Shown: positions 23,089 to 36,205, counted from the first letter of the stretch. The stretch: 64,000 nucleotides of DNA from Ampullaceana balthica (GCA_944989445.1 CALYLW010001029.1:637286-701285); one strand, 5' to 3'. Numbers and translations are program-made. The notes: a model not told the origin generated them from the sequence alone.

Positions 23089-23534
23089 GATTCAGACTTT
23101 CTGAAACATTCCATTTTGGAAGTACCTGTCATAAAGCGAGAGAAATCAATGTAAAGAACAATAAGGGATACAAGAATTTGAAACCAGTAAAACGACTTAT
23201 ACAGCTGTACAACTTATATTGAGTCCTGACGTCATTGCAGATTATAGCGTTAGAGTGAAGTCCTGCACTCTGGTTGGTTCAGTGTTGGACGTTTGACCAT
23301 CTTTTTCTATGGCCTGTAATTTTATGTATAGATTTTATTTTCAAAATAAAATATGTCTTGTTAACATTACGATTCAATAAAATTGATCAAATTATTAAAT
23401 CAGATTAGCGAAATGATTAAGTCAGATTAGCAAAACGATTAAGTCAAATCAATGGGAAAAAACACGTTTGCTGCTAGAAAAATGTTATGTATTAAAGAGA
23501 CATTAATTGAATATATGGACGTCTGCAAGAAAGA

Positions 23535-23700
23535 CAATTACTGGCTCGCATCGACCACAAAACGCTGGAGACCATTGCAGAGGAGCGCACCGTCTGGCGT
23601 TCGAAGGTACACGAGGGCACTCAAGCTGCGGAAGCCACCCTCACAGGTAGGAGTGAGGAGAGAAGAGCCAGGAGAATTTTGGGGGAGGTGGGGAAGGAGT
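23535..23700 (+). pseudogene. Probable RT C-terminal relic
   Basis: One frame reads 'ARIDHKTLETIAEERTVWRS' then 'KVHEGTQAAEATLTGRSEER' and 'RARRILGE'. This resembles the basic tail that follows reverse transcriptase in some animal LINEs. The tail alone remains. The alternative is a chance open frame. Confidence 0.35.
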
Positions 23701-24141
23701 AGGAGTCAACCCCATCGTCCCATGAGGACGGACAGCGAACATATAATTACATTAGGACTTGTAAGTTTTGTTAGCTTCATGAACATTATTATTGTTCACA
23801 GACTGTTTATTTATAATGCACACATAATTCATAATAGATTTGGTCAAATTTTTTCTGAACTAAAAATAGAAAATTGTGAAATTAAATTTTTAAAAAATTG
23901 TTGAAAACAGGACACATAATACTGACATTAAAAGTGTATCATGACTTAAATCAACATAAGAAAAGCTTGCATTTAATCCTACGCCATATTTTAATTGTAG
24001 TTGATATATAACTAAATTCAGCATTAGAAGAAACAGCATAATTATCAAGAATATCATGCTATAGCTGTAAGGCATGATTGACAAGAAAAAGATCAAGTTA
24101 CGTAAAAAGATATCAAAAGTCAAGTTACGTAAAAGATCAAG

Positions 24142-26813
24142 TTACCGTTTCAAAATTTCAAAGTCGTAGTGGTCTGTTATTTTGTCCATGTAGTCAGTGA
24201 TGAGCACTTCATCAGGTAATGAAATCCTTTCACTGTTCTTAGAGATACACAGACAGTAGCTTTCATAGTCCTCATAGCCTCGCGCCTTCAGTAGCCTGGC
24301 TTTGATCTGGTGATACAAACATAATATCAGCTTCGATCTGGTGATACAAACATAATATCAGCTTTGATCTGGTGATACAAACATAATATCAGCTTTGATC
24401 TGGTGATACAAACATAATATCAGCTTTGAAATGGTGATACAAACATAATATCAGCTTTGACCTAGTGATACTAACATAATATCAGCTTTGATCTGGTGAT
24501 ACAAACATAATGTCAGCTTTGATCTGGTGATACACACATAATATCAGCTTTGATCTGGTGATACAAACATAATATCAGCTGTGATCTGGTGATTCAAACA
24601 TAATATCAGCTTTGATCTGGTGATACAAACATAATATCAGCTTTGATCTGGTGATACAAACATAATATCAGCTTTAATTTTGTGATACAAACATACTATC
24701 AGCTTTGATCTGGTGATACAAACATAATATCAGCTTTGATCTGGAGATACAAACATAATATCAGATTTGATCTGGTGATACAAACATAATATCAGCTTTG
24801 ATCTGGTGGTACAAACATAATATCAGCTTTGATGTGGTGATACAAACATAATATTAGCTTTGATCTGGTGATACAAACATAATATCAGCTTTGATCTGGT
24901 GGTACAAACATAATATCAGCTTTGATCTGGTGGTACAAACATAATATCAGCTTTGATCTAGTGATACAAACATAATATCAGCTTTGATCTGGTGATACAA
25001 ACATAATATCAGCTTTGATTTGGAGATACAAACATAATATCAGCTTTGATCTACTGATACAAAAATAATTTCAGCTTTGATCTACTAATACAAACACAAT
25101 ATCATCTTTGATCTACTGATACAAACAATATTATCTTTAACCTAATGATACAAATATTATTTGGCGTCGATATAATGATACAAGCATAACTTTAGTTTTG
25201 AAGAGTATAAAAATGTAGCTTAGAAACGAAAGCGAAGAGTACTATAAGAATTTCCTGTTGAAAATAAAATTAATGTGTGTGATATGTTGTCATGTGAGAT
25301 TAGAATTTCGCGTTATCTTAAAAAAATTAAAGTCCTTTAAACTTGTCCTTGAAACAATTAGACTAGACAAATGTCTAAAAAACTAAAATACCATTTTGAC
25401 TTTGTTGTTGCTGGTCTGGAGAAATTTTAATTCAAATTGACATTGTTTCCAACCATTGTTTTACCATTAAGGCACATAAATTAATCTTGTGTTTACCTGT
25501 GCAATCCTCAGATCTGTGCCATTCTCATCTGTGATGGGGATCACTTTAGTCAACGCGTCTTTATTAGGGTAGACAACTCTGATTTCATAGTAGCCATCCA
25601 TTCCAGCCTCTGGACGAACAGCGCAACACGTCGAACAACAATAACATTATATATATATTAGGGCTGTTATTGATTAATATAAAATTAATCGTTAACTTTT
25701 GATAAACGTTAATTTCGATTAAAGCCAAAAATGTAAATGTATGGTCGGTGTCATTTATTAAACGTACTTGCCAAAAATCGAAATAACACTGGAATGTCTT
25801 CTTTATATGACATCTTTTAACCAACAACACAAACAGACAAGTGTACTGACATTATTTGGTTCAGAGCGGGTCTTATTGACAATATAATAATATAACCAAC
25901 CGAGTTGAAAATCGTTTACATAGCTTTAGATTATCTCAACTGAAGTTTCTGATACTATAGTGGATGTTTGGTTTGCAGGTGATATGTAAGCGAAGTGTTA
26001 GAACCATGCTAGCAATGTTCCCTTTAAGCAGCGCCGCTGCGCAGATGTTATACCGACGCCACGCAGGAGTTTAGAATCACCACGCAGAAAATTTTGTAAA
26101 ATTTTGCATAAAAAATGGACGTTGTGCAACTTTGCACACCAGTTCTTTTAAAACTTTGCACACGAAAAAACGAGCTTAGACTTAGAGGGATAAATTGCAT
26201 GGTAGGTAAACGATTTCTCTCAATGGAAACAACCTTTATCAACATTTTGAACAATCACCTAAGTGAATAGTTTAAACAAAAATGTTCGTGTAATCGTCCG
26301 GAAATTAGTTTATATTTATCGGCCGAAATATTTTACTTTTTAACTTCAAGTACATTTATAATTGGTGGGTCGATTAATCGTTTAAAAAAAACTAAATTGC
26401 TAAACATTTTTAACGATTAATCTAGAAATTAATCGTTAATTTTCGCAGCAATAATATATATATATGTATACTTATATACATACATTTATATTTTAAGCAA
26501 TGAAATGAAATCCTGGATTTGAATATAATTAATATTGTGGTAATGGATGCTATTTTTTGTAAGCATTTCAAGTTTCTGTGTATTTAGAATTTAGATAGCA
26601 GTTGACACTTAGATTATTAACTTTCTTGTTTAACCAGTTGTAAAGGAGAACTAAACATTTTCAGCCATAGCGACATTAATAGAAATTGTAATTGCATTAC
26701 GTATGTTAACGTGTGTTTTTTTTTAAATTCCCATTTCTATTTGTATTTTTTTAAAAAACAACAACAAAACAACAACAACATGGGTTTTCTTATAGCTTAC
26801 CAGGATTATCCAT
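24142..26813 (-). CDS. Predicted ubiquitin-like single-domain protein, 3 exons
   Basis: Three exons join in frame: 26801-26813 (ATG to a phase-1 donor GTAAGC), 25497-25609 (acceptor gtccag, donor GTAAAC) and 24142-24306 (acceptor tcaccag, stop TAA). The product is 96 residues, starting MDNPEAGMDG and ending DFEILKR. It reads as a beta-grasp domain: strand 'YYEIRVVYP', strand 'LTKVIPITD', helix 'DLRIAQIKARLLKARG', 'SYCLCISKNSERISL', and a closing strand 'DHYDFEIL'. No signal peptide or C-terminal Gly-Gly is present, so conjugation is unlikely and an adaptor or RA/PB1-type role is possible; the fold call is inference. An acceptor-like tract (cccctctgcag) right before the ATG suggests a further 5' UTR exon; strong donor-like sites near 27328 and 28161 are candidates. 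Intron 1 holds a MITE. Intron 2 holds a 31-bp array copying the exon 3 acceptor. Confidence 0.8.
24300..25130. repeat. 31-bp minisatellite copying a 3' splice site, about 26 copies
   Basis: On the minus strand each unit reads 'tatgtttgtatcaccag' followed by 'atcaaagct', that is, the acceptor of exon 3 plus its first eight bases with one change. The true exon is the last unit in transcription order. Copies far from the exon (25070-25130) are more diverged. Confidence 0.92.
25659..26453. mobile_element. Non-autonomous hAT-like element in intron 1
   Basis: The ends 'tagggctg' and 'cagcaata' and the 'aacgattaat' palindromes match the element at 13308-13876. The flank atatatat is duplicated exactly, although it lies in an AT repeat. 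The interior holds another repeat-like stretch ('agcgccgctgcgcag' near 26030). No transposase is seen. Confidence 0.65.
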
Positions 26814-26816
26814 CTG

Positions 26817-28430
26817 CAGAGGGGAAAAAAACAAGAAATAATGAAAAAGACCAGGCTACTGTTTTTAAATGAAAAAAAATTCTTAAAAACCACATACGAT
26901 TAATTGACTAAAAAAAGCTACACAAACAGAATAGAAAGAATATTACAACAAAAGGATGAAGTTTCACTGGCGAAGTTATGAATAGTAAGATTGTTGCTCT
27001 TAATTTTAATGTTAGATTCTGATTAAATATTCTATTTGCATTCATAGAAAAATGTTTAGAATAAAGATTGTTGATTTTAATTAATGCATTTTTTACATCA
27101 AAATTATGAAATAAAAGTTTTTGAATCATATTTAGTTCCAACTATTTGTGCAAGATTTTTAAAAAATCAAAACAATGTTCATTAATTTATGCAATAAATC
27201 TGACAATGGTTATATTTATGCATTACTTTATTCAATAAGTTTTTATAATCATAATTATTTCCATTAGTTTATCATAGTTTATGGAATACTATCAGGACAT
27301 GGATTAAATACTTCAATATATACTTACCATGTAGGATGTAGATGTACTCTTAGATGTAGGATATTATTTAATAAAATAAAACTGCATTATAATAATATTT
27401 TTAAATAGCACTTTGTCTGAGATTTCGTGGATTTTAAAAATATTTTTGGCGAAGAAAATTATTTAAACTTTAAACACTTTCAGACAAAATAATTTACTGA
27501 TGATATATAATATAATATTAATTATTTCATATGTGAAGTTGAGGGCCTGACTGACGTTTAACTTGATTTAAACAAAGAAACTTCGAACTCCTAAATGTTT
27601 TTGACAGATGACAGGTGATAAACAAATGTGAAACAACTATTCTAGAGTCCAACGTGTTCAATTATTGATTAAGAAATATATTTTTTTTTACTTAGAGTAA
27701 CTTGACTTTATAATGAATTCTCTGATATCGGGAAACACTGAATTTACTAAATATAAAACTCTCTGCGAAATACAATATAAAACGGAAATCCCCAAAATGA
27801 CTCCAGATAAACATACAATTATTCTACTATTATTCTATAATTTAACCAGAAAAAAAAACAGTTATTTATAATACACCATTAAAAAAATTGTCACTCTGCC
27901 GCCCAACCCTATTTATTTGACAGAAAAGGTTCATTGGTGTTTGTTATCAGTGCTCAAGTCAAATCAGTTGGTAGCGAAGACTAGGGTAGGCTAGCCAGAG
28001 TAGCCGAAGAACTGATGTGACTCTTACTGTGGTGGGCTGTGGGCAGTGCGTCATTTAGTTGATTTAGTTTGTTAACTTCTGTTTCTTAAAGTCTGATAAT
28101 TGAACAGTTATAACCTGTAAATATTTTCATTTATCAAAGTGATTGTTGTTGTTACTTACTTTGTTTCGATAGAACAATTCACAAATTGTATTATCGTGTA
28201 AAATAAAATTTTCCTAACTGAAATATTACGAAGTCTTGAAAATGTACATAACATAACGGAAATACCACAAACACAGGTTAAGTGGTATCGGAAATTTCCT
28301 AAGTTATTTTAACGATCTCACGTGTAGCAAAATGTTAGAAGTGACTAAATATTATTTTAAAATAATTGAAATTTAAAATTCATGTAGTTAAAAAAACAAA
28401 AAAAAACAAAAAACAATAAACTAGTTTTCA
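26817..28430. other. AT-rich region upstream of the ubiquitin-like gene
   Basis: No protein-coding exon was recognised. It may hold the promoter and a 5' UTR exon of the minus-strand gene. Donor-like 'atggtaagtatat' (minus, at 27328) and 'aaagtaagtaac' (minus, near 28161) are the only splice-like signals I noted. Confidence 0.35.
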
Positions 28431-29860
28431 TTCGCAGCTATGAAAATGTTCATCCTGAGATATTAACACAATCGTCTCCCTTTTGCTACGTCAAAAGTCT
28501 GAATGGTTTTATACACAGTAAGGAGGCATTGTCCATCCCAGGCAAGGTTTTCAACAGTGTACTACTTAACAGGAAAAAAAAACACTGTAGACCCTCTGTT
28601 GCGGGACCAACTGACCAGATAGCGACATTGCGCATAATTCTATAATTCTAGAGCAGTCACTAAGTGGAACTCGCCTCTCTATATCAACTTTGTTGACTAT
28701 GAAAAAGCCTTCGACAGTGTGGACAGGCAAACCCTATGGAGATTGCTAAGACATTATGATGTGCCACAGAAGATTACGGATTTAATCAGAAACACGTACG
28801 AAGGGATAAAATGCCGCGTTGTCCATGGTCATCAGGTGACAGATGTTTTCCAAATGAAGACTGGCGTGAGACAAGGTTAATTGCTGTCACCCTTCCTGTT
28901 CCTGTTAGCCATTGACTGGGTGATGAAAACATCTACACAGAAGAAAAGGAATGACATCCAATGGACCTTGTGGGATCAACTTGATGATCTTGACTTTGCT
29001 GATGATCTTGCCCTTCTTGCACATACCCAACAACAGACGCAGGAGAAAACAAACATTGTCGCAGTCACTTCTGTCAGCATGGGTCTCAACATTCACAAAT
29101 GGAAGAGTATAATCCTCAAGGTTAATGCCACCAGTACATCACCCATCATGATTGAAGGAGAAGCCCTTGAGGAGTAGGACAGTTTTGTTTACCTTGGCAG
29201 CGTGGTAGATAAACAAGGTGGTACAGACGCTGATGTCAAAATAAGGATTGGAAAAGCAAGAGCAGCCTTCCAACAAGTCAAGAATGTTTGGGACTCCAAC
29301 AACTTAAGCAGCAAGTTAAACGTAAAGGTTTTCAACGGTGAAACCGGTGCTGATATATGGAGCCGAGACGTGGAGAAAAACGGCCGTATTCAGTCAATTA
29401 TCAACAATTGTCTAAAAAAGATTCTCAGAATTCGGTGCCAGGACAAAATCAGCAACCGGGAACTGTGGCAGCGGACAAAACAGAAGCCAATTGAGGAAGA
29501 GATTCTCCAGAAGTGGTTGAGGTGGATTGGTCATACACTAAGAAAACCTGCTTCTAATATAACAAGGCAGGCCGTGAAATGGAACCCACATGGTAAGCGG
29601 AAAAGAGGCCGTGAAAGAAACGATGGCACCGAAAATTGGAGGCAGACATCAAGAGAATTGGCCATGAATGGAAGATCCTGGAGAAGCTGGCCCATGATAG
29701 AGATGCCTAGAGGTCTCTCGTAGGTGGCCTATGCCCTTGGAGGAATCGCAGACGCCGACGATGATCGGTGGATCCCCCTCATGGATAAGAAGGCTCAACA
29801 CACAAGGAGGCAGTCATTTCCATTCTGCTTACAGGGTTGACATACATCACCCTCTCAAGA
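28431..29860 (+). pseudogene. RTE-like reverse transcriptase relic
   Basis: Across frames it shows 'FNSVLLNRKKN', 'YINFVDYEKAFDSVDRQTLW', 'KTGVRQG', 'LLSPFLFLLAIDWVMKTST', 'LDFADDLALL' (polymerase FADD motif), '[20 protein letters not shown]', '[13 protein letters not shown]', '[12 protein letters not shown]' and '[12 protein letters not shown]'. Stops after 'GVRQG' and before 'DSFVYLG', plus frame shifts near 28640, 29335 and 29720, kill it. The endonuclease is missing. Confidence 0.85.
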
Positions 29861-30535
29861 GGCAATTGTTACTGTTTGGTTTTGCGGAATGAAAATATTA
29901 ATGCAATATTTGGTATAAGGCAAATTTACATTTAACTATCAATTAACTATGGGAAATGAACAAATTTTCGATAGGAAAACTACCAAGTTTGGCAGTTATT
30001 AGGAATGATAAAGAGTGTAAATTAAGAATTTTTTTTCTTCAGTAAGCTAAATAAACAAGCTACCGCCACTGTATGAAGGTTTATATCTAGCCGCCATTAA
30101 TTAGAAGAAACTTATCGGTTTATCTCTTGAGTCCTAACCCTTTGTTGACTATTTGTTTCACCGTCTCTGTTGACGGTCTATTATCACTTGCCGTTAGTTT
30201 GGTTCTCCCCTAAAGCTAAATTAGCTACAACACCTTGAAACCCCTTCAATAAATTTAGTTCATGTACACTCAACAACAACAAAAATGATTTGTTCCACAC
30301 AATAAAGTTTCATAACGTGTTTCTAAAGGCCGTCTAGTCCCCACCAGCAGGTAGGCGTCACACTTTCCTGGACTTTGCTGGACATTAGTTCTATGTGACA
30401 TATTCATTGTTTGTGGTTATTTAATTTGGGAAGTCAAAATAAATAAATTTAATGCAAAATTTCTCGTTAACAATTGTTGACTTCTTAATGATTTTATTTA
30501 CTGCGACTATCAGTTGTCTATGGGAAGTATTAATC
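29861..30535. other. Spacer, no gene seen
   Basis: No coding or repeat structure was recognised between the RT relic and the next array. Confidence 0.45.
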
Positions 30536-30539
30536 ACAT

Positions 30540-30790
30540 ACCAGTTATCTTTTCAACTAACTATACCGACACCAGTTATCTTTTGAACTTACTATACCCA
30601 CACCAGTTATCTTAGGAACTTACTATACCCACACCAGTTATCTTTTGAACTTACTATACCCACACCAGTTATCTTTGGAACTTACTATACCCACACCAGT
30701 TATCTTTGGAACTTACTATACCCACACCAGTTATCTTTTGAACTTACTATACCCACACCAGTTATCTTTTGAACGTACATTTTACACACC
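30540..30790. repeat. 31-bp minisatellite, about 8 copies
   Basis: Units of 'accagttatcttttgaactt' plus 'actatacccac' repeat with small changes. The open frame through it is a repeat artefact. Confidence 0.9.
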
Positions 30791-31316
30791 AGCTATCAAC
30801 ACAACAGTTATCTATCATATATTATTTTGAAATAAAAAATCTATCATATGAACTATTCCGATAACCGGTTACTTATCACGAGTACTGTTCACACATCATT
30901 TTTATCGGAATTTCTGAGGCAATGAAACATGGGTGGTAGCGATGGTTATCACTTAGCCGTCACTTAGTCACTAATTAGTCTCAACCATCACACTTCACTA
31001 TACCCGACCAATGATCACTTCGTTTCTCTGTTATCTGGCATCAATGTTTGATCAAATAATAGACAAGCACGTGTAGAAAAAAGTTTTTATTTCATCTTTT
31101 TTAAGAAAACATTATGCTCTAAATGGAAATACAAGCATGGTTAGTAGTAAATATTTAACCAAGACGACTTAGAGTTTCCAATAACAGTCAAATTATTCAC
31201 CTCCCCTAACGTCCTAAAAAGTGGGTGTGGCCTTAGTTGTCAGCGCCTGGGGCGAGGCGAGCATGACGCCCTCTACCCCAACCTAGAGATTTACGGTATG
31301 TGTTGAGATAGCCGTC
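30791..31316. other. Spacer, no gene seen
   Basis: No feature was recognised between two arrays. Confidence 0.45.
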
Positions 31317-33190
31317 ACTCAAGTGTAATACTGGACAACTTACACATCTCTCAAGGGTAATACTGGACAACTTACACATCTTTCAAGTGTAATACTGGAC
31401 AACTTACACATCTTTCAAGTGTAATACTGGACAACTTACACATCTTTCAAGTGTAATACTGGACAACTTACACATCTTTCAAGTGTAATACTGGACAACT
31501 TACACATCTTTCAAGTGTAATACTGGACAACTTACACATCTTTCAAGTGTAATACTGGACAACTTACACATCTTTCAAGTGTAATACTGGACAACTTACA
31601 CATCTCTCAAGTGTAATACTGGACAACTTACACATCTTTAAAGTGTAATACTGGACAACTTACACATCTTTCAAGTGAAATACTGGACAACTTACACATC
31701 TCTCAAGTGTAATACTGGACAACTTACACATCTTTCAAGTGTAATACTGGACAACTAACACATCTTTCAAGTGTAATACTGGACAACTTACACATCTTTC
31801 AAGTGTAATACTGGACAACTTACACATCTTTCAAGTGTAATACTGGACAACTTACACATCTCTCAAGGTGAATACTGGACAACTTACACATCTTTCAAGT
31901 GTAATACTGGACAACTTACACATCTTTCAAGTGTAATACTGGACAACTTACACATCTCTCAAGTGTAATACTGGACAACTTACACATCTTTCAAGTGTAA
32001 TACTGGACAACTTACACATCTTTCAAGTGTAATACTGGACAACTTACACATCTTTCAAGTGTAATACTGGACAACTTACACATCTTTCAAGTGTAATACT
32101 GGACAACTTACACATCTCTCAAGTGTAATACTGGACAACTTACACATCTTTCAAGTGTAATACTGGACAACTTACACATCTTTCAAGTGTAATACTGGAC
32201 AACTTACACATCTCTCAAGTGTAATACTGGACAACTTACACATATTTCAAGTGTAATACTGGACAACTTACACATCTCTCAAGTGTAATACTGGACAACT
32301 TACACATCTTTCAAGTGTAATACTGGACAACTTACACATCTTTCAAGTGTAATACTGGACAACTTACACATCTCTCAAGTGTAATACTGGACAACTTACA
32401 CATCTTTCAAGTGTAATACTGGACAACTTACACATCTTTCAAGTGTAATACTGGACAACTTACACATCTTTCAAGTGTAATACTGGACAACTTACACATC
32501 TCTCAAGTGTAATACTGGACAACTTAAACATCTTTCAATTGTAATACTTGACAACTTACACATCTTTCAAGTGTAATACTGGACAACTTACACACCTTTC
32601 AAGTGTAAAACTGGACAACTTACACATCTTTCAAGTGTAATACTGGACAACTTACACATCTTTCAAGTGTAATACTGGACAACTTACACATCTCTCAATT
32701 GTAATACTGGACAACTTACACATCTCTCAAGTGTAATACTGGACAACTTACACATCTTTCAAGTGTAATACTGGACAACTTACACATCTTTCAAGTGTAA
32801 TACTGGACAACTTACACATCTTTCAAGTGTAATACTGGACAACTTACACATCTTTCAAGTGTAATACTGGACAACTTACACATCTTTCAAGTGTAATACT
32901 GGACAACTTACACATCTTTCAAGTGTAATACTGGACAACTTACACATCTTTCAAGTGTAATACTGGACAACTTACACATCTCTCAAGTGTAATACTGGAC
33001 AACTTACACATCTTTCAAGTTTAATTCTGGACAACTTACACATCTCTCAAGTGTAATACTGGACAACTTACACATCTTTCTAGTGTAATACTGGACAACT
33101 TACACATTTCTCAAGTGTAATACTGGACAACTTACACATCTCTCAACTGTAATACTGGACAACTTACACATCTCTCAGGTGTAATACTGG
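31317..33190. repeat. 32-bp minisatellite, about 58 copies
   Basis: The unit is 'aagtgtaatactggacaact' plus 'tacacatctttc'. The commonest variant is 'ctctc' for 'ctttc'. Edge units (33010-33190) are more diverged than central ones. Confidence 0.95.
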
Positions 33191-33785
33191 ACTCCTTACA
33201 TAAATAAAATTGCTAGTTAGTAGAACTAACAAAAATCAAAGCATGTTATGTTTTTTTTTCAAATTTCTGAGAATTATAAAATCATTTTTCGAGTATATTA
33301 ATTTAGATATAGACCCTTTAAAATTTGTAAAAAAGTATTTTATGATGTAAAGTTTAAGTAGTTCGTATGGATTTCAAAGAAATGTTTACAGTCTTATTAA
33401 CAACATTTTTCGAAAAAATTCTAGCACATTATTAGATCAGCCTAATTGAAAACATTGACCAAACATCTTGTGTATACCACGTAATCATGTAAAACAGGGC
33501 ATCTCAAACCACGTATGTCAATTATTGAAGATTGAATTGAAATTTCATGATCATTTAATCTTTTTTCCAGAAAATTAAAGATGAAGTTTATTCGTTTTTA
33601 AAAATTCATTATGTTATAAAAAAATATAACTTTAAAATGTTTTAAGAATTTAGATTGTTGCAAACTTGATTTCAAAATAATTATTTAAACAAAAACAATT
33701 ACAAGCGAAGACTAAAAATATAATTTCTTAAAACTTAAAAGTACCTGCATGATTTTTATATCTTGAAAGTACTTTTAAGTATTGT
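33191..33785. other. AT-rich spacer, no gene seen
   Basis: No coding or repeat structure was recognised. Confidence 0.45.
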
Positions 33786-33789
33786 CAAT

Positions 33790-34260
33790 AACATTAATGC
33801 TATGGTGAGACCTGTAATAGAATATGCATCTTCTGTATGGGACCCATCCACCAAAGAGAACATTGATAAACTAGAACACATTCAAAAAAGAGCTGACATA
33901 TTTACTAGACAATATTCAAAACTTAAAGGAATAACACCATTACTTAAATCATTAAACCTTGAAACACTAGAGGATAGAAGAACCAATAGTAAAGCAGTAA
34001 TAATGCATCAAGCAATTAATTCTAATTTGGAAATACAACACAAAGATAACTTAATACAACCCTCAGATAGACATAAGGATAAAAACACTATCCTTATTCC
34101 GTATGCATGAACAAACACTTACAAATTCTCGTTTTTTCCGTCCGGAAATTGGGCGTGAAGAAACCAGGAAAACCAACACTTTATCAACATTTAGAACTCT
34201 AATAAGAATGCTGGACTAAACACAAACCATAGATAAGCGTAGGATGCAATAAGTTTCTGT
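33790..34260 (+). pseudogene. Third copy of the CR1-like LINE, decayed
   Basis: It reads 'VIEYASSVWDPSTKENIDKL' and 'LEIQHKDNLIQPSDRHKDKN' like the copies at 14383 and 15389, but has a stop after 'LIPYA', a deletion after 'IQKRAD', and a deletion in 'NWA-EETRK'. The 3' UTR motif 'ataagcgtagga' is kept and the 'gataa' tail is lost. Flanking sequence has degenerate 'aagtacttttaag' repeats. Confidence 0.85.
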
Positions 34261-34384
34261 AAATTTTAAGTATTTTTGGAATTGTTGATAATGTGTAAGT
34301 ACATATTTTTGATATCTTGTAAGTACTTCTTGTGATAGGTGATACCTTATAAGTACTTTTAGGGGTTGTTTATTTAATTACATA

Positions 34385-34930
34385 AATATATAACACTAGC
34401 TGACCAGCGGCGTAGCATACGCCGCTAATGATTTAGTGACGGATGAAGACTTCCTGAAAGACACATTTGTCAAAATGAGGTGGGTTTGGGCTAACGACTG
34501 TGAGTGAATGAAAAGATGGGACTCTGGAGGGACCCGCGGCGTATAATCCGTAAAAAATGACGGAAGTGTTCAGCTGAAATCTATTTATTTTGAAAAAATA
34601 AACTTTTTTAGGGCGCCTACGGCGCCCACCTTTTTCAAAATCCCAACTAACTTGTCCTTGTTTGATCAATACGAAATATTAAACTTTCTGAAATGTACAC
34701 AAAGTATTTTATAACTTTTTACATTGTTCCCTTTTTACAAAATTAAAATATCAGCGAAAACAATGACGTCATATAATTTTTATTTTACAGCACATATTTA
34801 ATTTGCACACCTTTTGATGCATTGGTGCAGTAATTTGGTGCGCTGCTTTCTAAAATTAGTATCTGTTGAACATACTTGCAGCTTGGTGTCTCGCAGGGTC
34901 CGACCACGAAGAGAATTATATATATAGATT
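34385..34930. mobile_element. Unclassified dispersed repeat
   Basis: It begins 'actagctgaccagcggcgta' and ends near 'gaattatatatatagat'. The start recalls a widespread invertebrate repeat with an 'ACTAGCTGACC' opening. Inner palindromes include 'gcgtagcatacgc' and 'gggcgcctacggcgccc'. I cannot name the class. Confidence 0.4.
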
Positions 34931-35067
34931 GAGATGTTTTTAAATGCTGAGCCAAGGAATAATCAATATTAAATTTCGGTCATCATAGTTTAACAAAATC
35001 TTAACTTTTATTTGGAAAATGACTTTTAAAAAAATTTGCTATCTTCAAGTTGACTGATGCGTGCAGG

Positions 35068-35640
35068 CCAAGGTGGGGCACGTTCTGGGGGCAGATATTG
35101 AAAGAGATGATCACATGATGTCTCTCAGGAACGTTGGGGCACGTTCTGGGGGCAGATATTGAAAGACATGATCACAGGATGCCTCTCAGGAACTGTGGGG
35201 CACGTTCTGGGGGCAGATATTCAAAGAGATGATCACAGAATGTCTCTCAGGAACTGTGGGGCACGTTCTGGGGGCAGATATTCAAAGAGATGATCACAGA
35301 ATGTCTCTCAGGAACTGTGGGGCACGTTCTGGGGGCAGATATTCAAAAATGATGATCACAGGATGCCTCTCATGAACTGTGGGGCACGTTCTGGGGGCAG
35401 ATATTCAAAAAGATGATCACAGAATGTCTCTCAGGAACTGTGGGGCACGTTCTGGGGGCAGATATTCAAAGAGATGATCACAGGATGCCTCTCAGGAACT
35501 GTGGAGCACGTTTTGGGGGCAGCTATACAAAGAGATGATCACAGGATGTCTCTCAGGAACTGTGGGGCACGTTTTGGGGGCAGATATTCAAAGAGATGAT
35601 CACAGGATGCCTCTCAGGAACTATGGGGCATGTCAAAATT
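35068..35640. repeat. 61-bp minisatellite, about 9 copies
   Basis: Units contain 'ggggcacgttctgggggcag' and 'gatgatcacaggatgcctct' at 61-bp spacing. Confidence 0.92.
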
Positions 35641-35890
35641 AAAATTTTTGAGAATCACATTTTTTGGGGCTACTATTAGATGATGAGTGGTGGTGGACAC
35701 ATAAAAAATCATGCGATTAACATTTAAATGTGCATGACTGAATTAACACAGACTTCCAAACCCGGACTGCAACTCTAGATGGTCACTAACATAACATCTT
35801 TGGTCAACACTGATACACTGCTCAAATTTAGCTACCTGCACTGACAAAGCTGTGACCTTTGCACATATGGCTTAAATATTATGAAATGTG

Positions 35891-36091
35891 CAGAGGCGTC
35901 ACTAGTGTTCGTGTCACACATTGCTGCAGCTCATGGTTTCATCCCCTTACGACATTCCTCCATAGACCTCCGAGTCTGCCAGTGCAAAATAAAAGGAACA
36001 TACAGAATTTTACATGTTGGTGTCACCCCTTGAATTGGTGAAACCCGTTGCGGTCCGCACCACCCAACCCCCCCCCCTAGTGACGCCCCTG
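35891..36091. mobile_element. hAT MITE upstream of the protease gene
   Basis: The ends 'cagaggcgtcactag' and 'ctagtgacgcccctg' are inverted repeats. The flanks gaaatgtg (35883-35890) and gaaatgag (36092-36099) match at 7 of 8 positions. It lies about 115 bp before the start codon of the protease gene, so it may be in its promoter or 5' UTR. Confidence 0.8.
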
Positions 36092-36205
36092 GAAATGAGT
36101 AGCACAGATGTTACCTTGTATATGGCCTTCTACTATCAATGAAATAATGATATTTTGTATTAGCCAACTAACAAACAGAGGACGACTTTGAGCATCAGAC
36201 TGAAA

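Noticed and set aside
22901..23132. Cysteine/valine-rich frames resembling small cysteine-rich peptides
   Set aside because: They are the complement of a CA-rich microsatellite in two frames; the cysteines come from TGT repeats.
23452..23904. 150-residue plus-strand frame as a host gene
   Set aside because: The recognisable signal is in a different frame and resembles the tail of a LINE protein. The frame's own translation matches nothing I know.
30645..30830. 61-residue repeat protein
   Set aside because: The frame is produced by the 31-bp minisatellite at 30540-30790.
31317..33190. CRISPR-like array (32-bp repeats)
   Set aside because: Units are directly adjacent with no unique spacers, and the host is an intron-bearing eukaryote. 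It is a minisatellite.
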